Shown piece by piece: positions 1 to 9,021 of a stretch of DNA of 24,501 bases. The notes under the pieces are model-generated. The model worked only from the letters and a program-made list of their open reading frames with translations, ran no database searches and was not told where the DNA came from. Numbering within the stretch: position 1 is the stretch's first letter; each line of letters starts with the position of its first letter. Both the position numbers and the translations under genes were made by a program. Source of the stretch: Fonsecaea monophora (lineage: Eukaryota; Ascomycota; Eurotiomycetes; Chaetothyriales; Herpotrichiellaceae); NCBI RefSeq assembly GCF_001642475.1, contig NW_019174132.1, positions 1-24,501 of the forward strand, read 5' to 3'.

Positions 1-20
1 GAGAGAGAGTCGACAAACCA

Positions 21-63
21 ACCCCCCCCCCCCCACCCCCCACCACACACACTCTCTCTCTCT
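21..63. repeat. Low-complexity C-run and CA/CT microsatellite
   Basis: A C-rich run (about 21-42) followed by (AC)n and (CT)n dinucleotides up to about 63. It directly abuts the stop codon of BVMO 1, so the transcript's 3' UTR would open with GA and GT repeats and then long G tracts. Confidence 0.9.
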
Positions 64-2367
64 CTATTCTACCACCCCAAACGCTTTTTTCCCCATTGCG
101 AGCTCCCTGCTCAAGACGTCAAAGTACCACACGGGATTACTGTCCTCTTCGAGCTCGGCCTGCGTGTACCCGTTGCCCAGGTATGCGAACCGGTTTCCGC
201 CACCACGACCACTGCCGCCGTCGTTGTCGCGGTACGTCACGACAAAGTCCTCGTAGCGCGGCTCGGCCAGCACTTCAAAGTAGTGGAGGCGGCTGCCGGG
301 CCAGATGGCGGTGACGGGGCCATGGACCCGGCCGTTTTTGAACCACGATCTACAGGCGCTAGAATATCAAAGAGAAAAGGTCAGGAAAAAACGCAAGTCC
401 TGTAAAGGTAAAGGGGGAGGGGGGGGGAGAAGTTGGATCGAAAAGTTCTTTCTCACCTCGACCAGGCAGTCCGCTTGAGCAGCTCGTGCGTGTGCGTGTA
501 CAGATCCGCAACGGCCTCGCGCGACGGGCCTAGCGACTTGATCGACGTCCGCTGCATGTGCGAGATGATCTTGAACATGTACCGCGTGTGCCATTCGAGG
601 ATGGGGAGGATGGAGCCGTGCGAAGCTGGGCCGTTGGGACCGATGAAGACTAAGGATTTTCACACGTTCACGTATTAACAACAATGGGATCATGATATTG
701 ATATAATCATGTAAAAGGGGACAAGGTCACTTTGGGTGACTAGGGTGGGTAGATGAGTAGGTAGATAGGGACTCACGGAACATGTTGGGAAACCCCTCGG
801 CCATGACGCTCAGGTATCCCCTCGGAAAGTCGGCCCATTCGTCGCGCAGGTTCCGCCCGCCCTCTCCGATCAGGGTGTAGGGCGGACAGAAGCTCGTGTC
901 GAAGCCCGTGGCGAAGATGATGACGTCGACGTCGACGTGCCTCCCCGAGGCGTCGACCAGCCCCGTCTCCGTGACCTCCGCGGCCGACTGCGTGATGACC
1001 TCGACGTTGGGCCGCAGCAGCGACTGCAGGTAGTCGGACCCGGGCGTCATGCGGCGACAGCCCAACGCGTACTGCGGGATCAGGTGCGCCGTCAGCCACG
1101 GGTCGCCGGCCAGCTTTTCGAACATGCTCTTGGCCACGAACTCGCGCGACGCGGCCTGGTCGACGCTGTCGAGATGCATCTGTGCAGGAGGGGAAAAGAA
1201 AGTCAGGTTCCCTCCTTCGATGGAGATGAGAAGAGCCGATAAGGACTCACCAAGGTAAACCGTTTGTTGAGCTCCCCCTCGACTTCTCGACAGTACTTGT
1301 CAAGGACGGCCTCGTCGCTGGCAAACTTGTTCTTTTGCTCCTCAGAATCTGGTATCCGGTCAGTCTCGATTGGGAAAAGCAATGGGAGGGGGGGGGGTGA
1401 TTTGTATATACAGTCAAAGTTGACGCCACCTGGCGCAGCGTGTTTCGCGCCGAACCCAGCTGTGATCCAGACGGGTGACCTCAAGAAGACGTGCAGTTCC
1501 TTTGTGTAAGGCTGGATGGACGGAATGATCTGCACGGCCGAGGAACCTCCCCCGACGACGGCGACTTTCTTGTTGGTCAAATCGACGCTGTCGTCCCAGG
1601 CGGCGCTGTGCATGATCTTGCCCTTGAATTGATCGATTCCGGGGATATTTGGGTATTTCCACGAACTGAGGGCGAGGGACGTCAGCCATTTTCAGTGTGC
1701 ACAAGTACCTATAGAACAGTGGGATATACTTCAAAACACCGTGGCACGAGGCCAGGATCTCGCCCTCGTCGGTGAACTCGGAGCCGTCCGCTAGGTGACC
1801 CTTGAGCTTCCACACACCCCGGTCGGCGTCCCAGCGGGCCTCGTCGACGCGGTGGCCGAAGCGGACGAAGCGTTCCAGGTCGTTCTCGACGGCAAACGCC
1901 TGGAGGTACTGGCGGATCTCTTCGGCGCCGGCGTAGTAGCTCTTCCAGTCCGGTTTGCGCCAGAAGCTGAACTGGTACGAGTGGCTGGGGATGTCGCATG
2001 TGCAACCTGGGTACCGGTTTTCCAGCCAGGTGCCGCCCACGGCCGAGTTTTTCTCGTAGATGGCAAACGTCACGTTGGATAGTTGGCGCTGCGCCTTGTA
2101 CGCGATCTGGAGCCCCGCGGCCCCGGCGCCGACGATCAGCACACGCATCGGTCGTCGCGTGTGCAGCGGCTCCTCGTGGATGCGGTAGCCGTTGGACGAG
2201 AAGACGGACCGGTACCACTCGTTCTCGTGTGGTCGTTGGGGAGTTTCTGCATCGTGTTCCACATCTCCGTTGGTCTGTTTGTGCCCTGCCGAACGAGGCT
2301 TCAGGGACAATTCAGGAGGGCCTTGGACGATATCTCTCGCATCGGGGACGACATCTGCAGCTGCCAT
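64..2367 (-). CDS. Baeyer-Villiger-type flavin monooxygenase (BVMO 1), complete, six exons
   Basis: FAD- and NADPH-dependent enzyme predicted to insert oxygen next to a ketone, giving an ester or lactone. Exons on the minus strand: 2367-1730, 1665-1412, 1348-1251, 1179-777, 649-457, 358-64. These join to 626 aa with the frame kept across five GT...AG introns. Visible motifs: FAD Rossmann loop GAGAAG (residues 80-85), GGTWLENRYPG (111-121), the BVMO fingerprint FKGKIMHSAAWD (226-237, fitting FxGxxxHxxxW[P/D]), NADPH Rossmann loop GGGSSA (251-256), and ATGFDTSF in the C-terminal half. The ATG at 2367 is chosen because the in-frame codons upstream contain no ATG. No signal peptide, so probably cytosolic. 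The first splice junction restores the family-typical SWKYPNIPG segment. It diverges from the SnoaL-like gene over 664 bp. Substrate unknown; steroid, terpenoid or alicyclic ketones are all possible for this subfamily. Confidence 0.95.
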
Positions 2368-3031
2368 GGTTGGGTTGAGGTGGTGGGGGAGAATGGCAGA
2401 AGATGATATATCACTCAAGACACAGAAAAGGGAAGCAAACTGTAGTACCTCACATATTTATCTGTTGTTTTATCTGTCGTCGTAGTCTCTCCTCCTTTCC
2501 TGTACCTTTTTCTCTCCGGACTTGCCCGGACTACACACCACCATGTGCAGACCTGTCACGTCCGTCATGAGATGGTCCTCGTCTGGGCGGATCACCATGA
2601 AGGTGAACAGGGACCAAAGTCCACAAAACTTCGACCAGTAAGAAAACGACAATGTCTGTTGGACATTCCTCTCATGAGGACAGCTGAGAACAAGGCTGGG
2701 CCCAACCTTTCTTTACCTCGGTGATATTTCTCTTTGTGGTATAATGCTTTGACCGATGGATACCAGGGGGAAAAAATCCCCTCGGAAAGGTATCTATCTA
2801 CATTACCACTCTTCAAACTACTTCGTACGTTGTACTAGGATTTGACGAGACAACTTGACAGGGGTTTTAAGAAGCGTCTTCTTTGCTGAAAAGTTGAGTG
2901 AGTGCGTGAGATACTGGGACAAGTCATCCTCCATACATACGCGCGCGCACACAAACTCTCTATCCGGTCTGTATCATTCATTTGCTGTATTCAATTTGGT
3001 CAAGAGAGACTCGAAGCATCGAAAGCGCACC
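2368..3031. promoter_or_regulatory. Divergent promoter region between BVMO 1 and the SnoaL-like gene
   Basis: No convincing gene lies in these 664 bp between the two divergent start codons. Visible content: a CGG-N6-CCG dyad near 2516-2529, a short alternating GC/CA run near 2940-2952, and pyrimidine-rich stretches. I see no clear TATA box for either gene. The shared intergenic region suggests co-regulation of the two genes. Confidence 0.6.
2516..2529. promoter_or_regulatory. Candidate zinc-cluster (Zn2Cys6) binding dyad, CGG-N6-CCG
   Basis: The sequence reads CCGG-ACTTGC-CCGG, which contains CGG and CCG triplets spaced by six bases. This is the spacing known for the Ppr1/UaY type of fungal zinc-cluster regulators. 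A related dyad with the same ACTTG core lies at 6446-6460 in the other divergent promoter. Function is inferred. Confidence 0.35.
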
Positions 3032-3529
3032 ATGACAGGCCAAGCCGCCGCCGCCGATGAAGCCGCCATCCGCCGTCTGCTCGACCAGTACTGTCACGGC
3101 CTGGACCGCCGCGACTTCGAGCTCCTGCGCGACGTCTTCACCCCCAACGCGGACCTATCGTACTGCGGCGGCCTCCGTCGATTTGTAGGAGGAGAATCCA
3201 TGCGCGATGTGATCATCGACTTGAACGCCGCGTTCGGGCCCGTCGACCACACCCTCAGCAGCCTCCTCATCACCGTCGACAAGGATGGCCACGGCGACAC
3301 AGCGGGCGCCGAGTACCACATCAAGGCGACGATGCTCAAGGCTGACGAGCCCAAGATCGTGATCCGCGTCGTCGACTTCAGGGACGAGCTGCGCCGCACC
3401 CCGGCCGGGTGGCGGGTCAGCAAGAGGCAGCACACGCCCATGTTCCAGTACGAGCTGCCGTCGACCAAGATCGACTTTCCGGGCGTAGGGGGTGTCGAGT
3501 ACCGCATGCCAGAGGCTCCGCCGAATTGA
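3032..3529 (+). CDS. SnoaL/NTF2-like small protein (SnoaL_4-type fold)
   Basis: Single-exon gene of 165 aa, with a Kozak-like context at the ATG (CACCATGAC). The sequence fits the cone-shaped NTF2/SnoaL-like fold: an N-terminal helix ending in LLDQYCHGLDRRDFELL (about 16-32), the FTPNADLSY segment (37-44), a conserved-looking HTLSS with His73, and a C-terminal beta region GWRVSKRQHTP (127-136). Families with this fold include steroid isomerases, polyketide cyclases and the bile-acid 7-alpha-dehydratase type, so a dehydratase, isomerase or cyclase role on the BVMO substrate or product is plausible but unproven. The length is normal for the family. No signal peptide or membrane segment. An AATAAA lies 79 nt after the stop. 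The reading frame stays open upstream to about 2855 but lacks family similarity there. Confidence 0.87.
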   Translation: MTGQAAAADEAAIRRLLDQYCHGLDRRDFELLRDVFTPNADLSYCGGLRRFVGGESMRDVIIDLNAAFGPVDHTLSSLLITVDKDGHGDTAGAEYHIKATMLKADEPKIVIRVVDFRDELRRTPAGWRVSKRQHTPMFQYELPSTKIDFPGVGGVEYRMPEAPPN

Positions 3530-3607
3530 AACGTCGTGTCTAGGTCGGGTGCGATGTCTTTGGATGGGTAACTTGGTATGAAAAGACAGACCGGGATAAT
3601 GATAGCG

Positions 3608-3613
3608 AATAAA
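3608..3613 (+). terminator. Candidate polyadenylation signal AATAAA for the SnoaL-like gene
   Basis: A canonical AATAAA hexamer lies 79 nt downstream of the SnoaL-like stop codon, followed by a T/A-rich stretch. A plausible 3'-end signal, though this hexamer is only loosely conserved in fungi. Confidence 0.45.
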
Positions 3614-4181
3614 ATTTTACAGAATTTTACAGTGTCGAGATGTTGTGTTTTACCCAGTACGAGGTATCTGTCCTATAGGTATTGAAGTACTATGGAGACT
3701 ACCCAGGGAAAATTGGTGTAAAGACCTAGTTTTTTTTATAAAAAAGAGCGACTTTTGGGTGCGGGAGTGGTAATGTATTTTAGGTCCCTTGGTCGTCTTT
3801 GTCTCCTGCTGATACAGCCTGGACTGGTCTGATTGCAATCATTACCCTGACCATGACCATGGCTTGACCTCCGCCTAGCCTCCCTCCATGGGGTACTCGG
3901 TACTCGGTACAACTGTGGGGGGACAGGTATCTTATGCAGGCTAATTAACCACTAGTTCTCGTCAGAGTAGCATAGAGCGCCACGTGAGTGTCAGAGCCTG
4001 TGAGTCTGCGGAGAGCCAAGAGCAAACTAGGACTTTAGTCGTGTGGGTATCATCCGAGGTGATTTATCCTATTCTGGAGAAAATACCGAAGGACGGAAAG
4101 TAGGTTTCTCAGAGCCACGAGAGCTTCTTTCTCTCGGGCTGCGCCACTGGGACTAGGAGAGTCAACTACCAAAAGAGTGCC

Positions 4182-4203
4182 TAGGTATCTAGGTATCTAT
4201 CTA
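4182..4203. repeat. Short tandem repeat (TAGGTATC-like)
   Basis: Two adjacent copies of TAGGTATC followed by a partial TATC copy. A small microsatellite-like repeat in intergenic DNA. Confidence 0.7.
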
Positions 4204-4542
4204 GTGACGATAGACCTGTCTAGGTCGTATCGTCACGTGGGTGATGCATTTCGTTTGCATGATTGCGCCACGAGGATAGGTAGGTGGCTAAACGGGAAAA
4301 CGGGGAAGGAGAGGGACAGGGAACAGCGACCTTCTTTCACACTATCTTGTCATGCTCGTCGTGACCCGTGGGCTTTGAGATTCCCCCATCTCCACGCGTG
4401 CGCTACTAGACACTTCCCCGCCCGAGATAGAGTACCTTGACGTACAAAATTCGAGTCTTGTCTAAAACTTGTCCGATATCTAGATGGTGAAGAAGAGAAA
4501 CGAAGTTGATCTCGAGGCAAAAAGTCATAGTAATTGATCCAT

Positions 4543-5892
4543 CTACTTGTCTACCAACCCATCAACCTTTTTGCGGAACGCGGCCAGCTTCTCGGCCACG
4601 GGTTTGGGCATCTCCATGACCATCATGTGCGTGCCCGGGTCGATCTCGTGGTACTCAACGTTGGGGTTGCCGGTGCACGCGTCAGCGATGGCCTTCATCA
4701 TGGGTGGCGTGGCCGAGAGGTCCTGCTTGCCGGCCAGCGACAGCACGGGCATCGTCTTGAGGGTCGGCAGCCGCTCCAGACAGTCGAGTTGGGCCATGGC
4801 TCGCCACGCGGCAGCCCAGTCCTCGACGCGCGCCCGACGCACACACCCGCGCGCGTACCGCACGCACCATGTGTCCTGCGCGATGGTCTCGGGCAGGAAC
4901 CACCGTATCACCGACTCGGCCACCAGCGAGTCCATGCCGTGCTCCTCTGCGCGCGTCGCCCGCGTCGCCAGCACGGCCGGCGCTTTCCCCGCCGTGGCGA
5001 TGGCCGCTAGAGACCGCGTGCGCTGCGGGTAGTCGAGCGCAAAGTACTGCGCCACTGCGCCCCCGTACGAGGCCCCGTAGATGTCGGCCCGCTCAACGCC
5101 CAGCCGGTTCAGAAGCAGGGCCAGGTCGGCGCACAGGTGCTCGAGGTCGCGAGTGAGGGGTGCCCCACGCGCGTATCCGTGGCCGCGCAGATCGTAGGCA
5201 ATGACACGGGTGTCCGGGGCAGCGAGAAGTGGTAGAACTTGTCGCCACATTCGTCCGTCCATGCTGAGGGCGTGAATGAGCACAATGGGGATCCCCGAAC
5301 CGCCGGTGTCGCGGACCATGGTCTCGTGGTCGCCGAGTAAGACGATCGACTCGGTGTATCCTTTTGGTAGGGGCAACTGTCGCGGCTCAGATCCCGACTG
5401 CCATTGCGACAAGAGGTCGTGGGTATGGCGGACGGCATTGACCGACCTGGGCGCGCCGGCGAACGAGTTGGCGTGCTGGAAAATGTCTTGGATCTCCTCA
5501 ATCGTGGCGCCGTGGGTCAGCGCGCCCGTGACGTACACCTTGAGCTGATCGTCGACGTCGCCCAGCGCCGTCAGCGTGGCGATGCTGACCAGGGCCCATT
5601 CCCGGTAGCTCAGGCTGGTCTGGGCCATCGCTGTCCCAAAGCCGACGTCGAGGATGTGTCGTCCAAGCCCCGGGCACTGCTCGACGGTGCGACGGACCTT
5701 GCCTGCCAGATACTCGCCGGCGAACCGCGAAGCTTCGTGGTATCCGATCAACTCTTTGGCCGAGACGGACGCTGGTGGTGCTGTCTCGACAGAAGATTTA
5801 TTTGTAGGAGTTGCTGAAATCTTGTCATTCTCGATATGAGTGCCATTGACGGCGCCATTGTCTCCGTTGGGGCTTTCGATAGATGGAGACAT
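4543..5892 (-). CDS. Fusion protein: carboxymuconolactone decarboxylase-like domain plus alpha/beta hydrolase
   Basis: Intronless gene of 449 aa. Residues 1-45 are a polar, low-complexity leader. Residues about 46-165 match the carboxymuconolactone decarboxylase (CMD/PcaC) fold, with SYREWALVSIATLTALGD (95-112) and HGATIEEIQDIFQHANSFAG (127-146). Residues about 185-449 are an alpha/beta hydrolase of the 3-oxoadipate enol-lactonase (PcaD) type: nucleophile elbow GASYG with Ser275, LIHALSMDGRMW (205-216) for the oxyanion region, YDLRGHG (233-239), likely acid Asp391 in LAGKQD, and His422 in PGTHMM. No signal peptide, so probably cytosolic. The hydrolase half would open a lactone or ester, a natural step after a BVMO. 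The role of the CMD half is unclear, because the classical fungal protocatechuate route does not use a CMD. It diverges from the MFS transporter gene that starts at 6664. Confidence 0.94.
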   Translation of the reverse strand: MSPSIESPNGDNGAVNGTHIENDKISATPTNKSSVETAPPASVSAKELIGYHEASRFAGEYLAGKVRRTVEQCPGLGRHILDVGFGTAMAQTSLSYREWALVSIATLTALGDVDDQLKVYVTGALTHGATIEEIQDIFQHANSFAGAPRSVNAVRHTHDLLSQWQSGSEPRQLPLPKGYTESIVLLGDHETMVRDTGGSGIPIVLIHALSMDGRMWRQVLPLLAAPDTRVIAYDLRGHGYARGAPLTRDLEHLCADLALLLNRLGVERADIYGASYGGAVAQYFALDYPQRTRSLAAIATAGKAPAVLATRATRAEEHGMDSLVAESVIRWFLPETIAQDTWCVRYARGCVRRARVEDWAAAWRAMAQLDCLERLPTLKTMPVLSLAGKQDLSATPPMMKAIADACTGNPNVEYHEIDPGTHMMVMEMPKPVAEKLAAFRKKVDGLVDK

Positions 5893-5982
5893 GGTGATGG
5901 TGTGAAAAGGTGAGCTCGATGTTGCGCGACAATAGAGAAAGGAAATGATGGCAACTCAAACAGAAGTCTCTTTGCTAAGAGT

Positions 5983-5988
5983 CTTATA
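5983..5988 (-). promoter_or_regulatory. TATA-like element for the CMD/hydrolase gene
   Basis: Reads TATAAG on the minus strand, about 93 bp upstream of the ATG at 5892. Position and sequence suit a core promoter element; not proven. Confidence 0.35.
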
Positions 5989-6445
5989 CCGATGAATGAC
6001 AGGGAGAGGTTCACCCGCCCAATTTCTAGAGAACAGATAAATCGAGCAAGAGCCTAACGGTTTGTCGGCTTTCCCTTTGACAGGGTTTTCGCCGTTGTTA
6101 TCGTCCAGGGAGTAAGTCCAGAACTCAGTACTCATATTCCGACTCAGGAAGAGACTCTTTGCAAAGATACAACTGGAACCAGGTACCGGTATCCCTCCCT
6201 AGCAAGACGAGGAGGGAAGGTCGAGTCTTCGACTGAGACATCCCCAGAATGCCCCGCCGCCACCTCCGAAATGCCGGTTTGATATAGGCTCCGAGGGAAT
6301 ATTTCCGTTTGTGATATAGTATGAACGTGGTGGATCCACCGAAATCCAATCATGGACGACGGTACCTACATTTGCTCTCGTCGCTGCAAGGCCTGGTCTC
6401 CGGCTTCTTTTCTCCTTTATTTCCTAGAGTACGTGTCTGGGGTGG

Positions 6446-6460
6446 CGGGGACTTGCCCCG
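6446..6460. promoter_or_regulatory. Candidate regulator dyad CGGGG-ACTTG-CCCCG
   Basis: Perfect 5-bp inverted repeat with ACTTG as spacer. It shares GGACTTGCCC plus a following CGGA (one extra C) with the dyad at 2516-2529 in the BVMO 1/SnoaL promoter. Candidate site for a zinc-cluster regulator common to both gene pairs. Confidence 0.35.
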
Positions 6461-6663
6461 GAATGAGAAGAGCGCAGGTCTGAGAACCGGAGACTGTGAG
6501 TCTTGATAGATTTATATCTTGGGATCGTGTCCCTTATCCAAAACCGAGGAGCTCATACCTTTTTCCACCAGAGTTTTGAGTTGTGCCGTGAGGTTGAATC
6601 TTGAACTCGACAGAAATACACCAGAGCACACCACCAGCTTTGGACCTCCCAGTTTTGTCCACC

Positions 6664-8389
6664 ATGACTCTGACGAACATTGTCGAGGCAGAGAACAAGA
6701 ACATGTCGGCGGACAACACCCACGTCGAAGCAGTGGCTTCGAGCGACCACGAGAAGGGCGACCATGCGCTGCGCATGCTCGACGACAACATCCATCTCCG
6801 AGAGGCTCTCGACTCGGATCACGCCGACCTGGCCGAGGAGAAGAGAATTCGGCGCAAGGTTGACTTTCGACTATTGCCCTTGTGCGGAATCGTCTATGCC
6901 ATCTCGCTCGTGGATCGACTCAATCTGCCCAACGCTCGCCTCGCTGGCATGGACCAGGCCCTGGGCATCTCCATCGGCAACCGCTACTCCATCATCACCA
7001 TGGTCTTCTTCATCGGCTACGTCCTCTTCGACTTCCCGTCTAACCTGATCATGCGCAAGGTCGGCGCCGCCACGTTCATGGGCGTCATCAGCTTCTGCTG
7101 GGGTATCGTCACCATCGGCATGGGCTTCTCCAAGAACTGGGGGACTCTCCTCGCGTGCCGCATCATCTTTGGCTCCTTGGAAGGCGGGCTTTTCCCTGGA
7201 ATCGTCTTCCTGTTGTCGTGTTGGTACAAGAGGGATGAGGTCCAGGTGCGTTTCAGCGCCATCTACGGCTGTGGCCTGCTGTTGTCCGGACTGGCCAACT
7301 TGATCGCCTACGGACTGTCCAAGATGGATGGCCTCGGAGGAGTCCCTGGCTGGTCTTGGATCTTCATCATGGAGGGAATCGTGACCGTTGTCATTGCGGT
7401 CCTCGTCCTCCTCTTCCTGATCGATTTCCCGGACAGGGCAGCTCGCCCGTCTCTCTTGGGGTTCCGATCCTTCCTGACCCCGGAAGAAGCGGCTATTATC
7501 CTGGCTCGCATTGAACGAGATCGTGGTGACGCCGTGCCCGAGAGATTCACCCCCAGAGTCATCTTCTCCCACCTCAGGGACTGGAGAGTCTGGGAGTTTT
7601 GTCTGCTTCTCGTGTGCAACGTGAGTTTTGGATGATGTCTTCTCTGACAAGTGACAACAAGGCTGACATGCTCGACCAGAACACCGTGGCATACGCTTTT
7701 GCCTACTTTTTGCCTTTGATCCTCAATGGCGGCTTCGGCTATTCACTCCTCAAGACCTACATACTGATATTTCCCCCTTATGTGTTGGCGGTCATTGTGA
7801 GTCTGTCCGGTCAATCGATACTGGGCCATACATGATATGCTGACTTACTTCTCCTAACCAGTGGATGTACGTTGCGGCCTACATTGGCGACCGCTGGATG
7901 ACTCGGGGGCCGATCATCCTCTTTAATGCCGTGGTGACCATCACCGGTGTTGTTATGTAAGTTCTTCTGCTATTCATGAAGCCTTCCCGATTTTTGAGAA
8001 GACATCTAAGTCGGGTTTTCAGTATTGGCTACGCCAAAAACCCCAGCGTTCGGTATTTCGGCGTCTTCCTGGGCTTACCGTCCTACAACGCCAGCATCCC
8101 CGCCATCTTCAGCTACCAGCACAACAACATTGCCGGCCAGGCGCGGCGCGCCATCGCGTCGGCAGTCATGCTTGCAGGCGGTGGTATCGGCGGCATCATC
8201 GCATCCAACGCCTTTCAACAAAAGGATGGCCCGCAATACAGGCCGGGGCTCAACACGATCCTCGCCGTGCAAGCACTGACCATTGTGTTGATCTGCAAGA
8301 ACTTTTTCCTCTACACACGTGCAAACCGCAAGGCCGACAGGGGCGAGATCATCATCGAGGGGAGACCGGGATTCCGGTATACCCTGTAG
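6664..8389 (+). CDS. MFS transporter 1, anion:cation symporter (Dal5/Tna1-like) family
   Basis: Plasma-membrane-type major facilitator importer for small organic anions or vitamins. Exons 6664-7620, 7680-7796, 7862-7956, 8023-8389 give 511 aa with the frame kept over three introns. The ATG at 6664 sits in a CACCATG context. A cytosolic N-terminal tail of about 65 residues precedes TM1. The family hallmark VDRLNLPNARLAG lies at 83-95, followed by FFIGYVLFDFPSNLIMRKVG (115-134) and RIIFGSLEGGLFPGIVFLLSCWYKRDE (166-192, quoted in part of its length as a family signature). Twelve transmembrane segments are expected, with a central cytosolic loop around 255-300. The C-terminus ends in a short polar tail. 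Substrate cannot be read from sequence; allantoate, nicotinate, pantothenate and aromatic-acid carriers all belong here. Its divergent pairing with the hydrolase suggests uptake of the compound that hydrolase helps degrade. Confidence 0.94.
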
Positions 8390-9013
8390 ATAGCTGGTCT
8401 GGATTCTTGCGCGGAAGAATGGTCATCTCCTGCCCTACAAAACGGAGGGACTCGATCTGGTATGCTATGGGATGGTACTGTATACCGAAAATGAGATCTA
8501 GGGCTGGGTAGGACGTGTCATATCACGTTGTGGCATGTACCGTGACAACAACACCCTCTTGAACCTTGTATCTTGTACCCGGAATTGAGAATCAAAGCTA
8601 CCAGTCACCTTAACTTTCGTGAGACATGTCCATTTTCCAATCCTCTTCCTGAGCCCTTCCCTACGAGGAGAAAGTAAAGAGGCAGGCGAGGGTAATAGTG
8701 ATGGTAATGGTAATGGTTAGTGTGGACGTCGATGTACGAGATCCCAAGCGGATCGGCGCGTGTGGTGTCAGGACTCAAGGGGCCCGGTCACTCGCTCATG
8801 CCAATGTTTATAGGTGTCGAAAGATGCCGTCTTTGACGCGCTGACAAGAATGGAGGGAAGACGGCTGTAAGATTCTCGGTAGAACAGAGGTATTACGACG
8901 TAACGACGTAAAAATTTGAGGTTGTATTTTTGGTTTTTTTTTAAACTGGCGCGCCAAGCCGTGCTCTTGACCCGCCAATAGTGCAATTGTGCACATGGAG
9001 TTTTATGCACAAG

Positions 9014-9021
9014 TCACGTGA
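9014..9021. promoter_or_regulatory. Palindromic E-box TCACGTGA
   Basis: This octamer is the preferred core of Cbf1-type bHLH factors, which cooperate with Met4 in sulfur regulation in yeast. It lies about 1.2 kb upstream of the MFS 2 start, so relevance is uncertain. Confidence 0.25.

Larger units (their letters stand above)
3530..4542. other. Convergent intergenic region, no gene seen
   Basis: About 1 kb between the 3' ends of the SnoaL-like gene (plus) and the decarboxylase/hydrolase fusion (minus). Open frames here are short and have no recognisable domain. Contents noted: an AATAAA at 3608, an A/T-rich block near 3725-3745, and a short tandem TAGGTATC repeat at 4182-4203. Confidence 0.6.
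5893..6663. promoter_or_regulatory. Divergent promoter region between the CMD/hydrolase fusion and MFS transporter 1
   Basis: 771 bp with no supportable gene. It contains a TATA-like element for the minus-strand gene at 5983-5988, a perfect 5-bp inverted repeat CGGGG-ACTTG-CCCCG at 6446-6460, and several scattered CGG/CCG triplets. The arrangement suggests joint control of hydrolase and transporter. Confidence 0.6.

Noticed and set aside
2368..2418. N-terminal extension of BVMO 1
   Set aside because: The frame stays open for 17 codons upstream of 2367 but has no ATG, so the start at 2367 is kept.
2855..3031. N-terminal extension of the SnoaL-like protein
   Set aside because: Open frame continues upstream, but the region is not fold-like, and the ATG at 3032 has a good Kozak context and gives the normal family length.
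6871..7692. Minus-strand open frame opposite MFS 1
   Set aside because: Acidic, repetitive composition from antisense reading of hydrophobic TM codons; shadow frame.
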